Of a stretch of 13,304 nucleotides of DNA, positions 1 to 7,500 are shown one piece after another (the first letter of the stretch is position 1; the number at the start of each line of letters is the position of its first letter). Source of the stretch: Bacillota bacterium (lineage in GTDB: Bacteria > Bacillota > Clostridia > Oscillospirales > Ruminococcaceae); assembly GCA_023429685.1 (NCBI GenBank), contig JAEZDF010000126.1, positions 1 through 13,304 of the forward strand, read 5' to 3'. Both the position numbers and the translations under genes were made by a program. The notes under the pieces were generated by a model, which was given only the letters and a program-made list of their open reading frames with translations, made no database searches and had not been told where the DNA came from.

Positions 1-106
1 AAAAACCGATTCCGGTGGAAATATCGGTCTTACCAGACCCATCCAGATTCATCTTGACGATAATATCCGTTTCTTTGCTGGTTCTTTGCTTTTGCCCTTC
101 TCTCAT
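1..106 (-). CDS. hisB: Imidazoleglycerol-phosphate dehydratase, N-terminal part (cut by window edge)
   Basis: This is the first 35 codons of a gene that runs off the left edge. HisB dehydrates imidazole glycerol phosphate to imidazole acetol phosphate, the substrate of HisC, in cytosolic histidine synthesis. The visible residues (R-T-S-K-E-T, then LDGSGKTDISTGIGF at about 21-35) match the conserved N-terminal strand of the IGPD fold. The protein starts straight into this domain, with no HAD phosphatase domain in front, so it looks like the monofunctional type rather than the bifunctional enterobacterial type. The ATG at 104-106 is preceded by a strong AAGGAGGG ribosome site about 9 bases upstream. 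It follows hisC after 46 bases on the same strand and should be co-transcribed with it. Identity rests on a short stretch plus context, but the motif and position agree well. Confidence 0.88.
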   Translation of the reverse strand, partial: MREGQKQRTSKETDIIVKMNLDGSGKTDISTGIGF

Positions 107-152
107 GGCTTTTCCGCCCTCCTTAAATTCGCGTTTCTTGTCTGTACCCGGT

Positions 153-1205
153 TTATAGCAGCCTTGCAAGCGCAGACAACACAGACGCGTTCTCTACATC
201 GGTGCCCGCCGTGATACGCAGGTAGTCGCCCATATGCCGCACAACAATCCCTATTGCCAGCAGTGCGTCAAAACATGCTTTTCCGTTATCCATTTCTATC
301 AAAACAAAGTTGGTCTGGGGCTTAAAAACCTTAATAATTCTGTTCTTTTTAAACTCGGCAAGTCTCGTCAACCCGTCGTACAAAACATCACGGCTTCTCT
401 TAATCAAGAGAACACAGTTATCAAGGTATTCATCCTCGCCAAGTAAAACAGTTCCCATCGCCTGCGAGAAAGCATCGGTGTTGTAGGGCGATTTTGCCGC
501 GCGCAGGGCGTTTGCTATCTTTGCATTGGTCACGGCAAAGCCAAGACGAAGTGCCGCCGCACCCATTGCCTTGGAACAGGTTTTTAGTACAATTACGTTG
601 TCAAGCTCCGACACTTTACACAGGATTGACTGGTCACAAAAATCCATGTAAGCTTCGTCAACAATCACCAGTGCGTCGGTTTGCTTTGCAATCTCAAGCA
701 CATCATTCGCGTCCATTACCAAGGATGTCGGGTTGCAGGGGTTCGAGAAGATGATCGCCTTTGCGTGTGCTTCCTTTGCCGCTTTGATAATCTCCTGTGC
801 AGAAATGGTCAAATCCTCGCGCTTTTGCAATGTAACAAGGTTTAGCTCCTGCAGTTCGCCGTAAAAGCGGTACATAGAAAAGTCTGGCGCAAGCGTTAGC
901 AAAGGTTCGCCCTTTTGCAGCATGCAGCCTATAATAACCGAAATCAGCTCGTCCGAGCCGTTTCCTGCCACTACACATTCGGGCTGTACCCTGTACCGTT
1001 TGGCAAAAGCGGCGCAAACATCTGCCGCGAGCGCATCGGGGTAGCGGTTCATCGCTACGCCCGCCACCGCTTCTAGTAGCTTCATCTGTAGCCCTTCATC
1101 CGGCTGTAAAAAGGATTCATTTGCATCAAGCCGAATGGGGTAGTTCCCGCTAATCGGCTCGTACGGGGTCATATTCTTTATCTTATCGCAGATTTCGTAT
1201 GCCAT
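153..1205 (-). CDS. hisC: Histidinol-phosphate aminotransferase
   Basis: HisC is a cytosolic PLP enzyme that transfers an amino group from glutamate to imidazole acetol phosphate, giving histidinol phosphate. The 350-residue product has the usual family length and the class I/II aminotransferase landmarks in order: the N-terminal LDANE motif (26-30), the PLP phosphate-binding GNGSDE (81-86), NPCNPT (155-160), DEAYMDF (183-189), and the Schiff-base lysine K212 in SKAMGAAALRLGF. The arginine of the LR-LGF stretch (R220) is also in place. The start ATG (1203-1205) has a GGAAAGG ribosome site 11 bases upstream. It lies 31 bases after hisD and 46 bases before hisB, in mid-operon. Related aminotransferases such as CobD or aromatic aminotransferases share the fold, but the his-operon context makes HisC by far the best reading. 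The reading frame is intact. Confidence 0.96.
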   Translation of the reverse strand: MAYEICDKIKNMTPYEPISGNYPIRLDANESFLQPDEGLQMKLLEAVAGVAMNRYPDALAADVCAAFAKRYRVQPECVVAGNGSDELISVIIGCMLQKGEPLLTLAPDFSMYRFYGELQELNLVTLQKREDLTISAQEIIKAAKEAHAKAIIFSNPCNPTSLVMDANDVLEIAKQTDALVIVDEAYMDFCDQSILCKVSELDNVIVLKTCSKAMGAAALRLGFAVTNAKIANALRAAKSPYNTDAFSQAMGTVLLGEDEYLDNCVLLIKRSRDVLYDGLTRLAEFKKNRIIKVFKPQTNFVLIEMDNGKACFDALLAIGIVVRHMGDYLRITAGTDVENASVLSALARLL

Positions 1206-1236
1206 TTACTCTCTGCCTTTCCAAACAAGATATGGG

Positions 1237-2523
1237 CTAATCGTCAAATCGAACACGTACTGAATTGGCGTGTGCGTAAAGCCCTTCTTTTTCTGCAATC
1301 AGGATAATATCGTCCTTCGCCGCTTTCAGCGCCTTTTCTGTATACTGAATAAAGCTTGACTTCTTCACAAAGCTGTCTACCGAAAGCGGCGAGAAGAATC
1401 TAGCGGTACCGCTTGTTGGCAGAACGTGGTTGGGACCCGCGTAGTAGTCGCCGAGCGGCTCGGGAGAGTATTTCCCGAGAAACACGGAGCCCGCGTTATC
1501 CAGCCTGCCTAGATACTCCGCCGGGTTATCGGTCATGACCTCAAGGTGCTCGGGTGCTAGCGAATTTGCGAGCTCTACGGCGCGGTCAAGGGTGTCGCAT
1601 ATAAGAATCGCGGAATAATCACACAATGAGCGCTCAATAATCTCGCGGCGCGGGGCGTTTTCGGTCTGCTTTGCAAGGTGTTCTTTGGTTTGTTTCGCGA
1701 CCAGCTCGCTGCTGGTGAGCAGGATGGCACTGGCTAGTACATCGTGCTCTGCCTGGCTGAGCATATCGGCGGCAAGGTATACGGGGTCTGCAGTTTCGTC
1801 GGCGATAATCAGAATCTCGCTGGGACCCGCCACCATATCGATATCCACCACACCGTACAGCAGACGCTTCGCGGTTGCCACATAGATGTTTCCGGGACCT
1901 ACTATCTTATCCACCTTCGGGATGGTCTCGGTTCCGTAAGCGAGTGCCGCTACCGCCTGCGCTCCGCCTACTAAGTAAATCTTACTAACGCCCGCAATGC
2001 TTGCGGCTACAAGGATATCGGGGTTTGCACCGCCCTGCGTGGGGGGCGTAACCATGACAATCTCTTTTACGCCGGCTATCTTTGCAGGAATCGCATTCAT
2101 CAGTACCGAAGAGGGGTATGCCGCTGTGCCGCCGGGTACATACAAACCAACACTGTGCAGCCCGCGAACCCGCTGACCCATTACTACGCCGTTTTCATCG
2201 GTTACCACAAAGCCGTGTGTGAGTTGTTTTTCATGGTATGCCGCGATGTTGTCGGCAGCTTTTTGCAGGGCTTTTATAAACTCAGAATCAGCCGCGGCAA
2301 CCGCCGCATCAATCTCCTCTTGCGAGACCAGCAGTGCCTCAGGCACAAATCGATCAAAGCGTTTGGTATATTCCAGCACCGCACGATCGCCGTTTTGCCG
2401 GACATCCTCGATAATCTTTGCTACCTGCTCAGACACCTCTTTGCTTGTCTCTGTGCTTCTTTTGTGCAGCGCGTCAAGCAACGTAAGTTCGTCTTTTCCG
2501 TTTGCGTTTACCATGTTTATCAT
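1237..2523 (-). CDS. hisD: Histidinol dehydrogenase
   Basis: HisD carries out the last two steps of histidine synthesis, oxidising L-histidinol to L-histidine through the aldehyde with two NAD+. The product is 428 residues, normal for the family. Landmarks are YVPGG (128-132), VGPGNIYVATAK (208-219), SQAEHD (256-261), PEHLE (324-328) and GDYYAGPNHVLPTSG (358-372). By alignment to the E. coli enzyme from memory, the zinc ligands are Q257, H260, D359 and H418, and the catalytic pair is E325 and H326; all are present. Two in-frame ATGs lie close together (codons 1 and 4). The first is preferred because an AGGGGTG ribosome site sits about 7 to 9 bases before it. The gene is 27 bases after hisG and 31 bases before hisC, so it is co-transcribed with both. 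Confidence 0.97.
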   Translation of the reverse strand: MINMVNANGKDELTLLDALHKRSTETSKEVSEQVAKIIEDVRQNGDRAVLEYTKRFDRFVPEALLVSQEEIDAAVAAADSEFIKALQKAADNIAAYHEKQLTHGFVVTDENGVVMGQRVRGLHSVGLYVPGGTAAYPSSVLMNAIPAKIAGVKEIVMVTPPTQGGANPDILVAASIAGVSKIYLVGGAQAVAALAYGTETIPKVDKIVGPGNIYVATAKRLLYGVVDIDMVAGPSEILIIADETADPVYLAADMLSQAEHDVLASAILLTSSELVAKQTKEHLAKQTENAPRREIIERSLCDYSAILICDTLDRAVELANSLAPEHLEVMTDNPAEYLGRLDNAGSVFLGKYSPEPLGDYYAGPNHVLPTSGTARFFSPLSVDSFVKKSSFIQYTEKALKAAKDDIILIAEKEGLYAHANSVRVRFDD

Positions 2524-2550
2524 AACTTCACACCCCTAATCACTCTGTTG

Positions 2551-3198
2551 TTATCCGCAATGTTCGGCACTTGCAAGCTTCGCGTCCATTTTAAAAAGCA
2601 GCGATTCAATCTCGTTTTTACGAAGCTTCAGCGACGCAATGTTTACAATCACCCTCGCCGAAATTGGCGCAATCTCCTCGATAATTTCAAGCCCATTTTC
2701 GCGCAGTGTAGAGCCGGTCTCGACAATATCCACAATCGCGTCCGCCAAAGAGATTAGCGGTGCAAGCTCAACCGAGCCTTCTATCTTCACAATGCGAACA
2801 TCCATCCCCTTGGATTCAAAAAACTCCTGCGCAACACTCGGATATTTCGTTGCGATCGTTTTTACATTGTAGCCCTTGTAAAAATCAAGCCCCTTTGGCG
2901 CGGCAAGCGCAAACCGGCATCGACCAAACCCAAGGTCAAGCATCTCATAAAAGCTGCGTCCCTGCTCCATGATGGTATCCTTGCCTACTACACCAAGGTC
3001 ACACACGCCATGCTCCACATAGGTGATTACATCGGCGGCTTTCGCAAGTACAACCTCAAGGTTTGCATCGGGCAGTGCCAATATCAGCTTACGCCCTTTG
3101 TTGACCAACACCTCGCAGTCAAGCCCCATGCGCTCAAACAGTGCAACGGTCTCCTTTTCTAGCCTACCTTTGGTCAATGCAATCCGAAGTGGTCTCAT
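2551..3198 (-). CDS. hisG: ATP phosphoribosyltransferase catalytic subunit, short form
   Basis: HisG catalyses the first step of histidine synthesis, joining ATP and PRPP to form phosphoribosyl-ATP. The product is 215 residues, the short (HisG-S) form, which lacks the C-terminal ACT-like histidine-binding domain of the roughly 290-300 residue long form. Visible family signatures are the N-terminal RIALTKGRL (5-13), the periplasmic-binding-like body with GKDTI (72-76), and the PRPP-binding DIVETGSTLREN (157-168). Short HisG proteins are active only in a hetero-octamer with HisZ, and the gene directly upstream encodes HisZ, so the pair is complete. Histidine feedback in such enzymes acts through HisZ. 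The ATG (3196-3198) has a GGGAGGG ribosome site about 7 bases upstream. Gaps are 30 bases to hisZ and 27 to hisD. Confidence 0.97.
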   Translation of the reverse strand: MRPLRIALTKGRLEKETVALFERMGLDCEVLVNKGRKLILALPDANLEVVLAKAADVITYVEHGVCDLGVVGKDTIMEQGRSFYEMLDLGFGRCRFALAAPKGLDFYKGYNVKTIATKYPSVAQEFFESKGMDVRIVKIEGSVELAPLISLADAIVDIVETGSTLRENGLEIIEEIAPISARVIVNIASLKLRKNEIESLLFKMDAKLASAEHCG

Positions 3199-3228
3199 AA
3201 TCTATCCCTCCCGCACTAAAACGCCCGA

Positions 3229-4425
3229 TTACAGCTTAATCTCCTCGGTCTGTGCGTGTACGTAATAAAGCTTTGGTATCCCCGTTTGCCTTGCGTATTC
3301 TATTGCCTCTTCCAAGCTTTCGGTCAATGCATTTTCACACCGCAAGCCTTGGTCTGTGAGCGTCTGCAGAAATACCAAACCGTTTATCTGATACTCAGAA
3401 TCCGCATAAACAAGCGCATCTGCAATCCGACGTTTTGCAGCTCTTCCACTTCGGGCTAGCGCCGCTACGATGGCTGTGATATCGGCCCCAAATCCCACAG
3501 CAGGCAAGGGTCTGCCAAAGTCGGAGAGAAGACTATCATATCTGCCGCCTGATAAAACCTGCTCGCCGTAGCCTTCAATATATCCACGGAATACCACGCC
3601 GGTGTAATACTCCCTGCGATGAACAAGCCCAAGGTCGATAATTACCTTATCCTTAAGCCCGAGCTTCTCTATCTCGCGGTACAGGTCTTTGAGATAACCA
3701 AGAATCTGTGCCGTTTCGGTGCTGTTAAACAGCTCCATCGCCTCATCAATCACCTCTGCCCCGCCAAACAGCGACGGCAAACGCTTTAAGGCCTGTAACC
3801 CCTTTGCTTTGCCTACCCGGTCAAGCAGATCGTTCAGCGCCGCGTAGTTTTTTGCCTCGACGAGCGTTCTGATTTCCTCGCGGATGTCGTCATCCACTGG
3901 TAGGCTTTTTGATAGCGCGTTAAAAAACCCGATGTGTCCGATTTCAAACCGAAAGTCTGCGCTGTTAATTGCCTTTAGCGCGTCGAGTGCGATGCAGATT
4001 ACCTCTAAATCGGCACGCTCCGTGCCGGAGCCGATCAGCTCAATGCCCATCTGAACAATCTCGTTGCTGCGCCCGGACAGGCTTTTGGTCATCTGATAAA
4101 CGTCCTGATTGTAAAACAGGCGGATAGGCAGCGGTTCCTCGCGCAGGCGCGTGGCAACAAGCCGCGCAATGGGCGCCGTTGAATCGGGTCTGCACACAAG
4201 CAGCCGACCGTGATAGTCCGTCAGCTTATACATGGCATCTTGGGGAAAATGTCGGTTATCCTCAGAAAAAACATCGTAGTATTCAAGCCCCGCGGTCACA
4301 ACCTCGTTGTACCCTCTGCCGGTAAACAGCTGCCGCAGGTTCTTTTCGCAGGTTCTTCTGGCAACACACTCCTCAAACAAAAGGTCTCTGATTCCCTCTG
4401 GAGTCATGGTGTTATAGCGTCTCAT
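3229..4425 (-). CDS. hisZ: ATP phosphoribosyltransferase regulatory subunit (HisRS paralogue)
   Basis: HisZ is a histidyl-tRNA-synthetase-like protein that does not charge tRNA; it assembles with short HisG and makes it active and sensitive to histidine. The product (398 residues from this start) shows the class II synthetase fold: TPEGIRDLL (8-16), a motif-2-like FYNQDVYQ (104-111), and VHRREYYTGVVF (268-279) followed by LSGGRYDSLL (291-300) and VGFGADI (310-316). At the place where true HisRS has the catalytic arginine of its LVRGLDYY motif, this protein has H269, as expected for a non-synthetase. The C-terminal 70 residues are a reduced anticodon-binding-like tail. A TTG at 4435-4437 could add four codons, but it directly abuts the AAAGGG ribosome site, so the ATG at 4423-4425 (spacer 12) is chosen. 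It is first in the his operon, just behind its promoter. Confidence 0.93.
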   Translation of the reverse strand: MRRYNTMTPEGIRDLLFEECVARRTCEKNLRQLFTGRGYNEVVTAGLEYYDVFSEDNRHFPQDAMYKLTDYHGRLLVCRPDSTAPIARLVATRLREEPLPIRLFYNQDVYQMTKSLSGRSNEIVQMGIELIGSGTERADLEVICIALDALKAINSADFRFEIGHIGFFNALSKSLPVDDDIREEIRTLVEAKNYAALNDLLDRVGKAKGLQALKRLPSLFGGAEVIDEAMELFNSTETAQILGYLKDLYREIEKLGLKDKVIIDLGLVHRREYYTGVVFRGYIEGYGEQVLSGGRYDSLLSDFGRPLPAVGFGADITAIVAALARSGRAAKRRIADALVYADSEYQINGLVFLQTLTDQGLRCENALTESLEEAIEYARQTGIPKLYYVHAQTEEIKL

Positions 4426-4437
4426 GAAAATAACCAA

Positions 4438-4443
4438 CCCTTT
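4438..4443 (-). promoter_or_regulatory. Ribosome binding site of hisZ
   Basis: AAAGGG on the minus strand lies 12 bases before the ATG at 4425 and immediately against an in-frame TTG at 4437. A ribosome cannot use a site with no spacer, so this element decides for the ATG start. The 12-base spacer is on the long side, so hisZ translation may be moderate. Confidence 0.55.
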
Positions 4444-4478
4444 CTGGGAATTGTTCCGTTATGGCATATACTTGTCAC

Positions 4479-4495
4479 TTTAGTATGCTACTATA
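4479..4495. promoter_or_regulatory. Palindromic operator candidate over the his promoter start point
   Basis: The core TAGTA-TGC-TACTA (4481-4493) is a perfect 5-base palindrome around a 3-base centre. Including the flanks, six of seven arm positions pair. It overlaps the downstream edge of the -10 and the predicted start point, the usual place for a repressor to block RNA polymerase. A TrpR-family regulator called HisR (YerC) has been proposed to control his genes in Firmicutes and would be a natural candidate, but I cannot confirm its site sequence from memory. The regulator gene is not in the window. The palindrome is observed; its function is inference. Confidence 0.5.
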
Positions 4496-4561
4496 TTACC
4501 ACAGTAAATTACGCGTGTCAATCAATGGGGAACAATGAACTGAATTTTCTGTAATATAGTA
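4489..4561. repeat. 11-base perfect inverted repeat flanking the his promoter
   Basis: TACTATATTAC at 4489-4499 is exactly inverted as GTAATATAGTA at 4551-4561. The downstream arm covers the -10 element of the his promoter; the upstream arm lies just past the polC stop codon. The arm centres are 62 bases apart, close to six turns of the helix, so both face the same side of the DNA. This could be a paired operator allowing a loop, or a chance AT-rich repeat. As an RNA hairpin it would have a 51-base loop and only A-T-rich pairs, so it is a poor terminator for polC. Confidence 0.55.
4493..4521 (-). promoter_or_regulatory. SigA-type promoter of the his operon
   Basis: On the minus strand an exact TTGACA (-35, 4516-4521) is followed by a 17-base spacer and TAATAT (-10, 4493-4498), with TGG directly before the -10 as an extended -10 element. 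Transcription should start near 4486, giving a leader of about 60 bases before the hisZ ATG. This leader is too short to hold a T-box or classic his attenuator. It is the best promoter match noticed in the window and sits at the only clear operon break. Confidence 0.8.
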
Positions 4562-4564
4562 CAT

Positions 4565-7500
4565 TTAAAACAAGGTCAGCTGGCTGGTTTTGGGCAATTC
4601 ATCCAAAGCTCCCGCTTGGCTGAGTATCTCGATTACCGTTTTGGATACCCCTGAACGCTCAGCAAGCTCATCCACCGAGATAAACGGCTCCCCCTCCCTT
4701 GCTGCAAGCAATGCTTGCGCGGCGTTTTCACCCACGCCTTTCAGGGAGCAGAATGGCAGACGAATCTTTCCGCCCTCGCACAGATAGCTGGTTGCATGTG
4801 AACGATACAGGCTTACCGGCAAAAACTCCAGCCCTCTTGCCAGCATTTCATTTATAATCTGGAGTGTTTCAAACATTCCATCTTCCTTTGCCGTACGGTC
4901 ATTCTTTCGCTCGGTCAGTTCGCGCATCTTGCGCATGACAAAGCTTTTGCCCGCCATGGCACTCTCGGCGTCGAAGTCGCCGCCGCGCACGGTGAAGAAC
5001 GCGGCATAAAACTCTAATGGATAATGAATCTTAAACCAGCCCATGCGCATTGCGCCGATAACATACGCGCAGGCGTGTGCTTTCGGAAACATGTATTTAA
5101 TCTTTAAACAGCTGTCGATATACCACTGCGGCACATTGTGGTCAAGCATGGTTTGTATGATTTCGGGGGTGAACTCCTTTTGCGCCTTTCCTTTACGGGT
5201 GCACTCCATTATTTTAAAGGCAAGCTTTTTGTCTACTCCCTTGTAAATCAGGTAGGACATAATCGAGTCGCGCGTACCAATAACCTCCGAGATTGTGCAG
5301 GTTTTGTTTTTAATCAGCTCCTGGGCGTTTCCCAGCCATACGTCGGTGCCGTGGGAAAGTCCCGATATCTGCAACAGGTCGGAAAAGGTTTTGGGTTGTG
5401 CGTCGATGAGCAGTCCACGCACAAACTCCGTGCCCATCTCGGGGATGGCAAGCGAACCGGTCTGGCAGCCAATCTCGTCGGGTGTAACGCCCAGCGCTTC
5501 GGTGGAGGTGAACAGGCTGAGTACCTCGGGTGCGCTCGTGGGCACATCGTTCATGCTAATACCCGTTAGTTGCTCCAGATGCTTGTACAGAGTGGGAACA
5601 TCATGCCCCAAAATATCGAGCTTCAGGATGGTGTCGTGCAGTGAGTGAAAGTCAAAATGGGTTGTAGTAACACCCTTATCCTTTTGGTCAGCAGGGTGCT
5701 GGATGGGGGTAAAATCGGTGACATCATACTCCGCTGGCACAACAACCATTCCGCCCGGATGCTGACCCGTGGTGCGTTTGACTCCGAGCAACCCTTGGAT
5801 TAAACGGTTTATCTCGGCGCGGTGTACGGTTTTTCCGTGCTCCTCCAGATATTTCTTCACATAGCCAAAGGCGGTTTTATCCGCAACTGTGGCGATGGTA
5901 CCCGCCTTGAATACATGATCTGAGCCAAACAGCTCTTCTGTGTAGCGGTGCGCGGTAGCCTGATACTCTCCCGAAAAATTAAGGTCGATATCGGGTGCTT
6001 TATCTCCGTCAAAGCCTAGAAAGGTTTCGAACGGGATGTCGTGACCGTCCTGACGGTAACGCGTACCGCAAACAGGGCAATCCTTCTCTGGCAGATCGTA
6101 ACCCGACGCGACGGAGCCGTCTAAGAAAAACTGGCTGTTCCTGCAGCATGGGCACACATAATGTGCCGGAAGCGGGTTGACCTCCGAGATGCCCGCCATC
6201 GTGGCGACAAACGACGAGCCGACCGAGCCGCGAGAGCCGACCAGATACCCATCACTTTCGCTTTTGGCTACCAACTTCTGCGAAATCATATAAAGCACCG
6301 CAAAGCCGTGCTTTATAATGGAGGTAAGCTCCCTCTCCAAACGAGAAGATACCACCTCAGGTGGATTATCACCGTAGATTTCATGTACCTTTCCCCAGGT
6401 AAGACGCTGCAGTTCCTCCTCCGAGCCTTCTATGCTGGGGGGGTAAGTCCCTTTGGGTATCGGACGGATGTCGTCAGCAATCATATCTGCAATCTTTACG
6501 GTGTTCTCAACAACAACCTCGTACGCCTTTTCCTCCCCTAAATAAGAAAACTCGGCAAGCATCTCGTCGGTTGTGCGAAGGTATAACGGAGGCTGATTCT
6601 CCGCATCCGAAAACCCCTGACCGGAGAGTAGTATACGGCGAAAATCCGCATCACTTTCATTGAGAAAGTGGACATCACAGGTTGCAACACATGGCTTGCC
6701 AAGCCGGTCAGCAAGGGCAACAATCTGTTTGTTGTAATCTTTTAGCTGCTCGTTATCCCACACTCGTTCGCTACGCACTAGGTGTGCGTTGTTTGCAATC
6801 GGCTGAATCTCAAGATAATCATAATACGCAGCAAGCTCCAAGAGGTCATTTTCGCTCTTGCGCTCCAGCATAGCCCTGTAAAGCTCACCGGCTTCACAGG
6901 CTGTTCCGACAATGAGACCCTCGCGATGCTTCGTAAGCTCTGATTTTAGTATGCGAGGCTTTTTGTAAAAATGGTCGATATGAGCAAGCGACACGAGCTT
7001 GTATAGATTTTTAAGACCTGCCTTTTCTTTTACCAGAATAATTGCGTGGTACGCGGGTAGTTTTTTATAATCCGATACCGACAGCCCGCTATTAACCTGC
7101 TCGATTGCTGTCACGCCTTGCTGCGAACGCAACATCTCTACAAACTTTAAATATATCTTTGCAAGCACCGCCGCATCGTCACACGCGCGATGATGCTGAA
7201 ACTTACTTAGTTCCAGTGCCTTTGCAACCGTGTCTAGCTTATGGTTAGAAAGCTGCGGCAACAAAGCGCGTGCTATCGGCACCGTATCCACCGAAGTGTA
7301 ATTCATTTTCATTCCATAGCGCGCAGCCGCCGCATCGATAAAGCCAGTGTCAAATGCGGCGTTGTGTGCAACCAGAACCTTTGCGTCGCCACAAAATGCA
7401 ACAAACGCATCCATTGCCTCTTTTTCAAGCGGCGCATCCTTTACCATGTCATTGGTAATCGAAGTCAGTTCGGTTATTTTTGCGCTGATTGGACGCTTGG

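Noticed and set aside
2155..2757. A 200-codon open frame on the plus strand across hisD and hisG
   Set aside because: It is antisense to two well-supported genes and their junction, and its product resembles no family I know.
4426..4437. Upstream TTG start for hisZ
   Set aside because: It directly touches the AAAGGG ribosome site; the ATG twelve bases on has a usable spacer.
4438..4564. T-box or his attenuator leader before hisZ
   Set aside because: Only about 60 bases lie between the predicted start point and hisZ, with no specifier stem, T-box sequence, run of histidine codons, or intrinsic terminator.
6437..6443. Seven-base G run in polC, and a seven-base C run in ispG at 9254-9260, as phase-variation tracts
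   Set aside because: Both encode ordinary conserved residues in intact essential genes and are too short to be convincing contingency loci; at most they are places to check for sequencing error.
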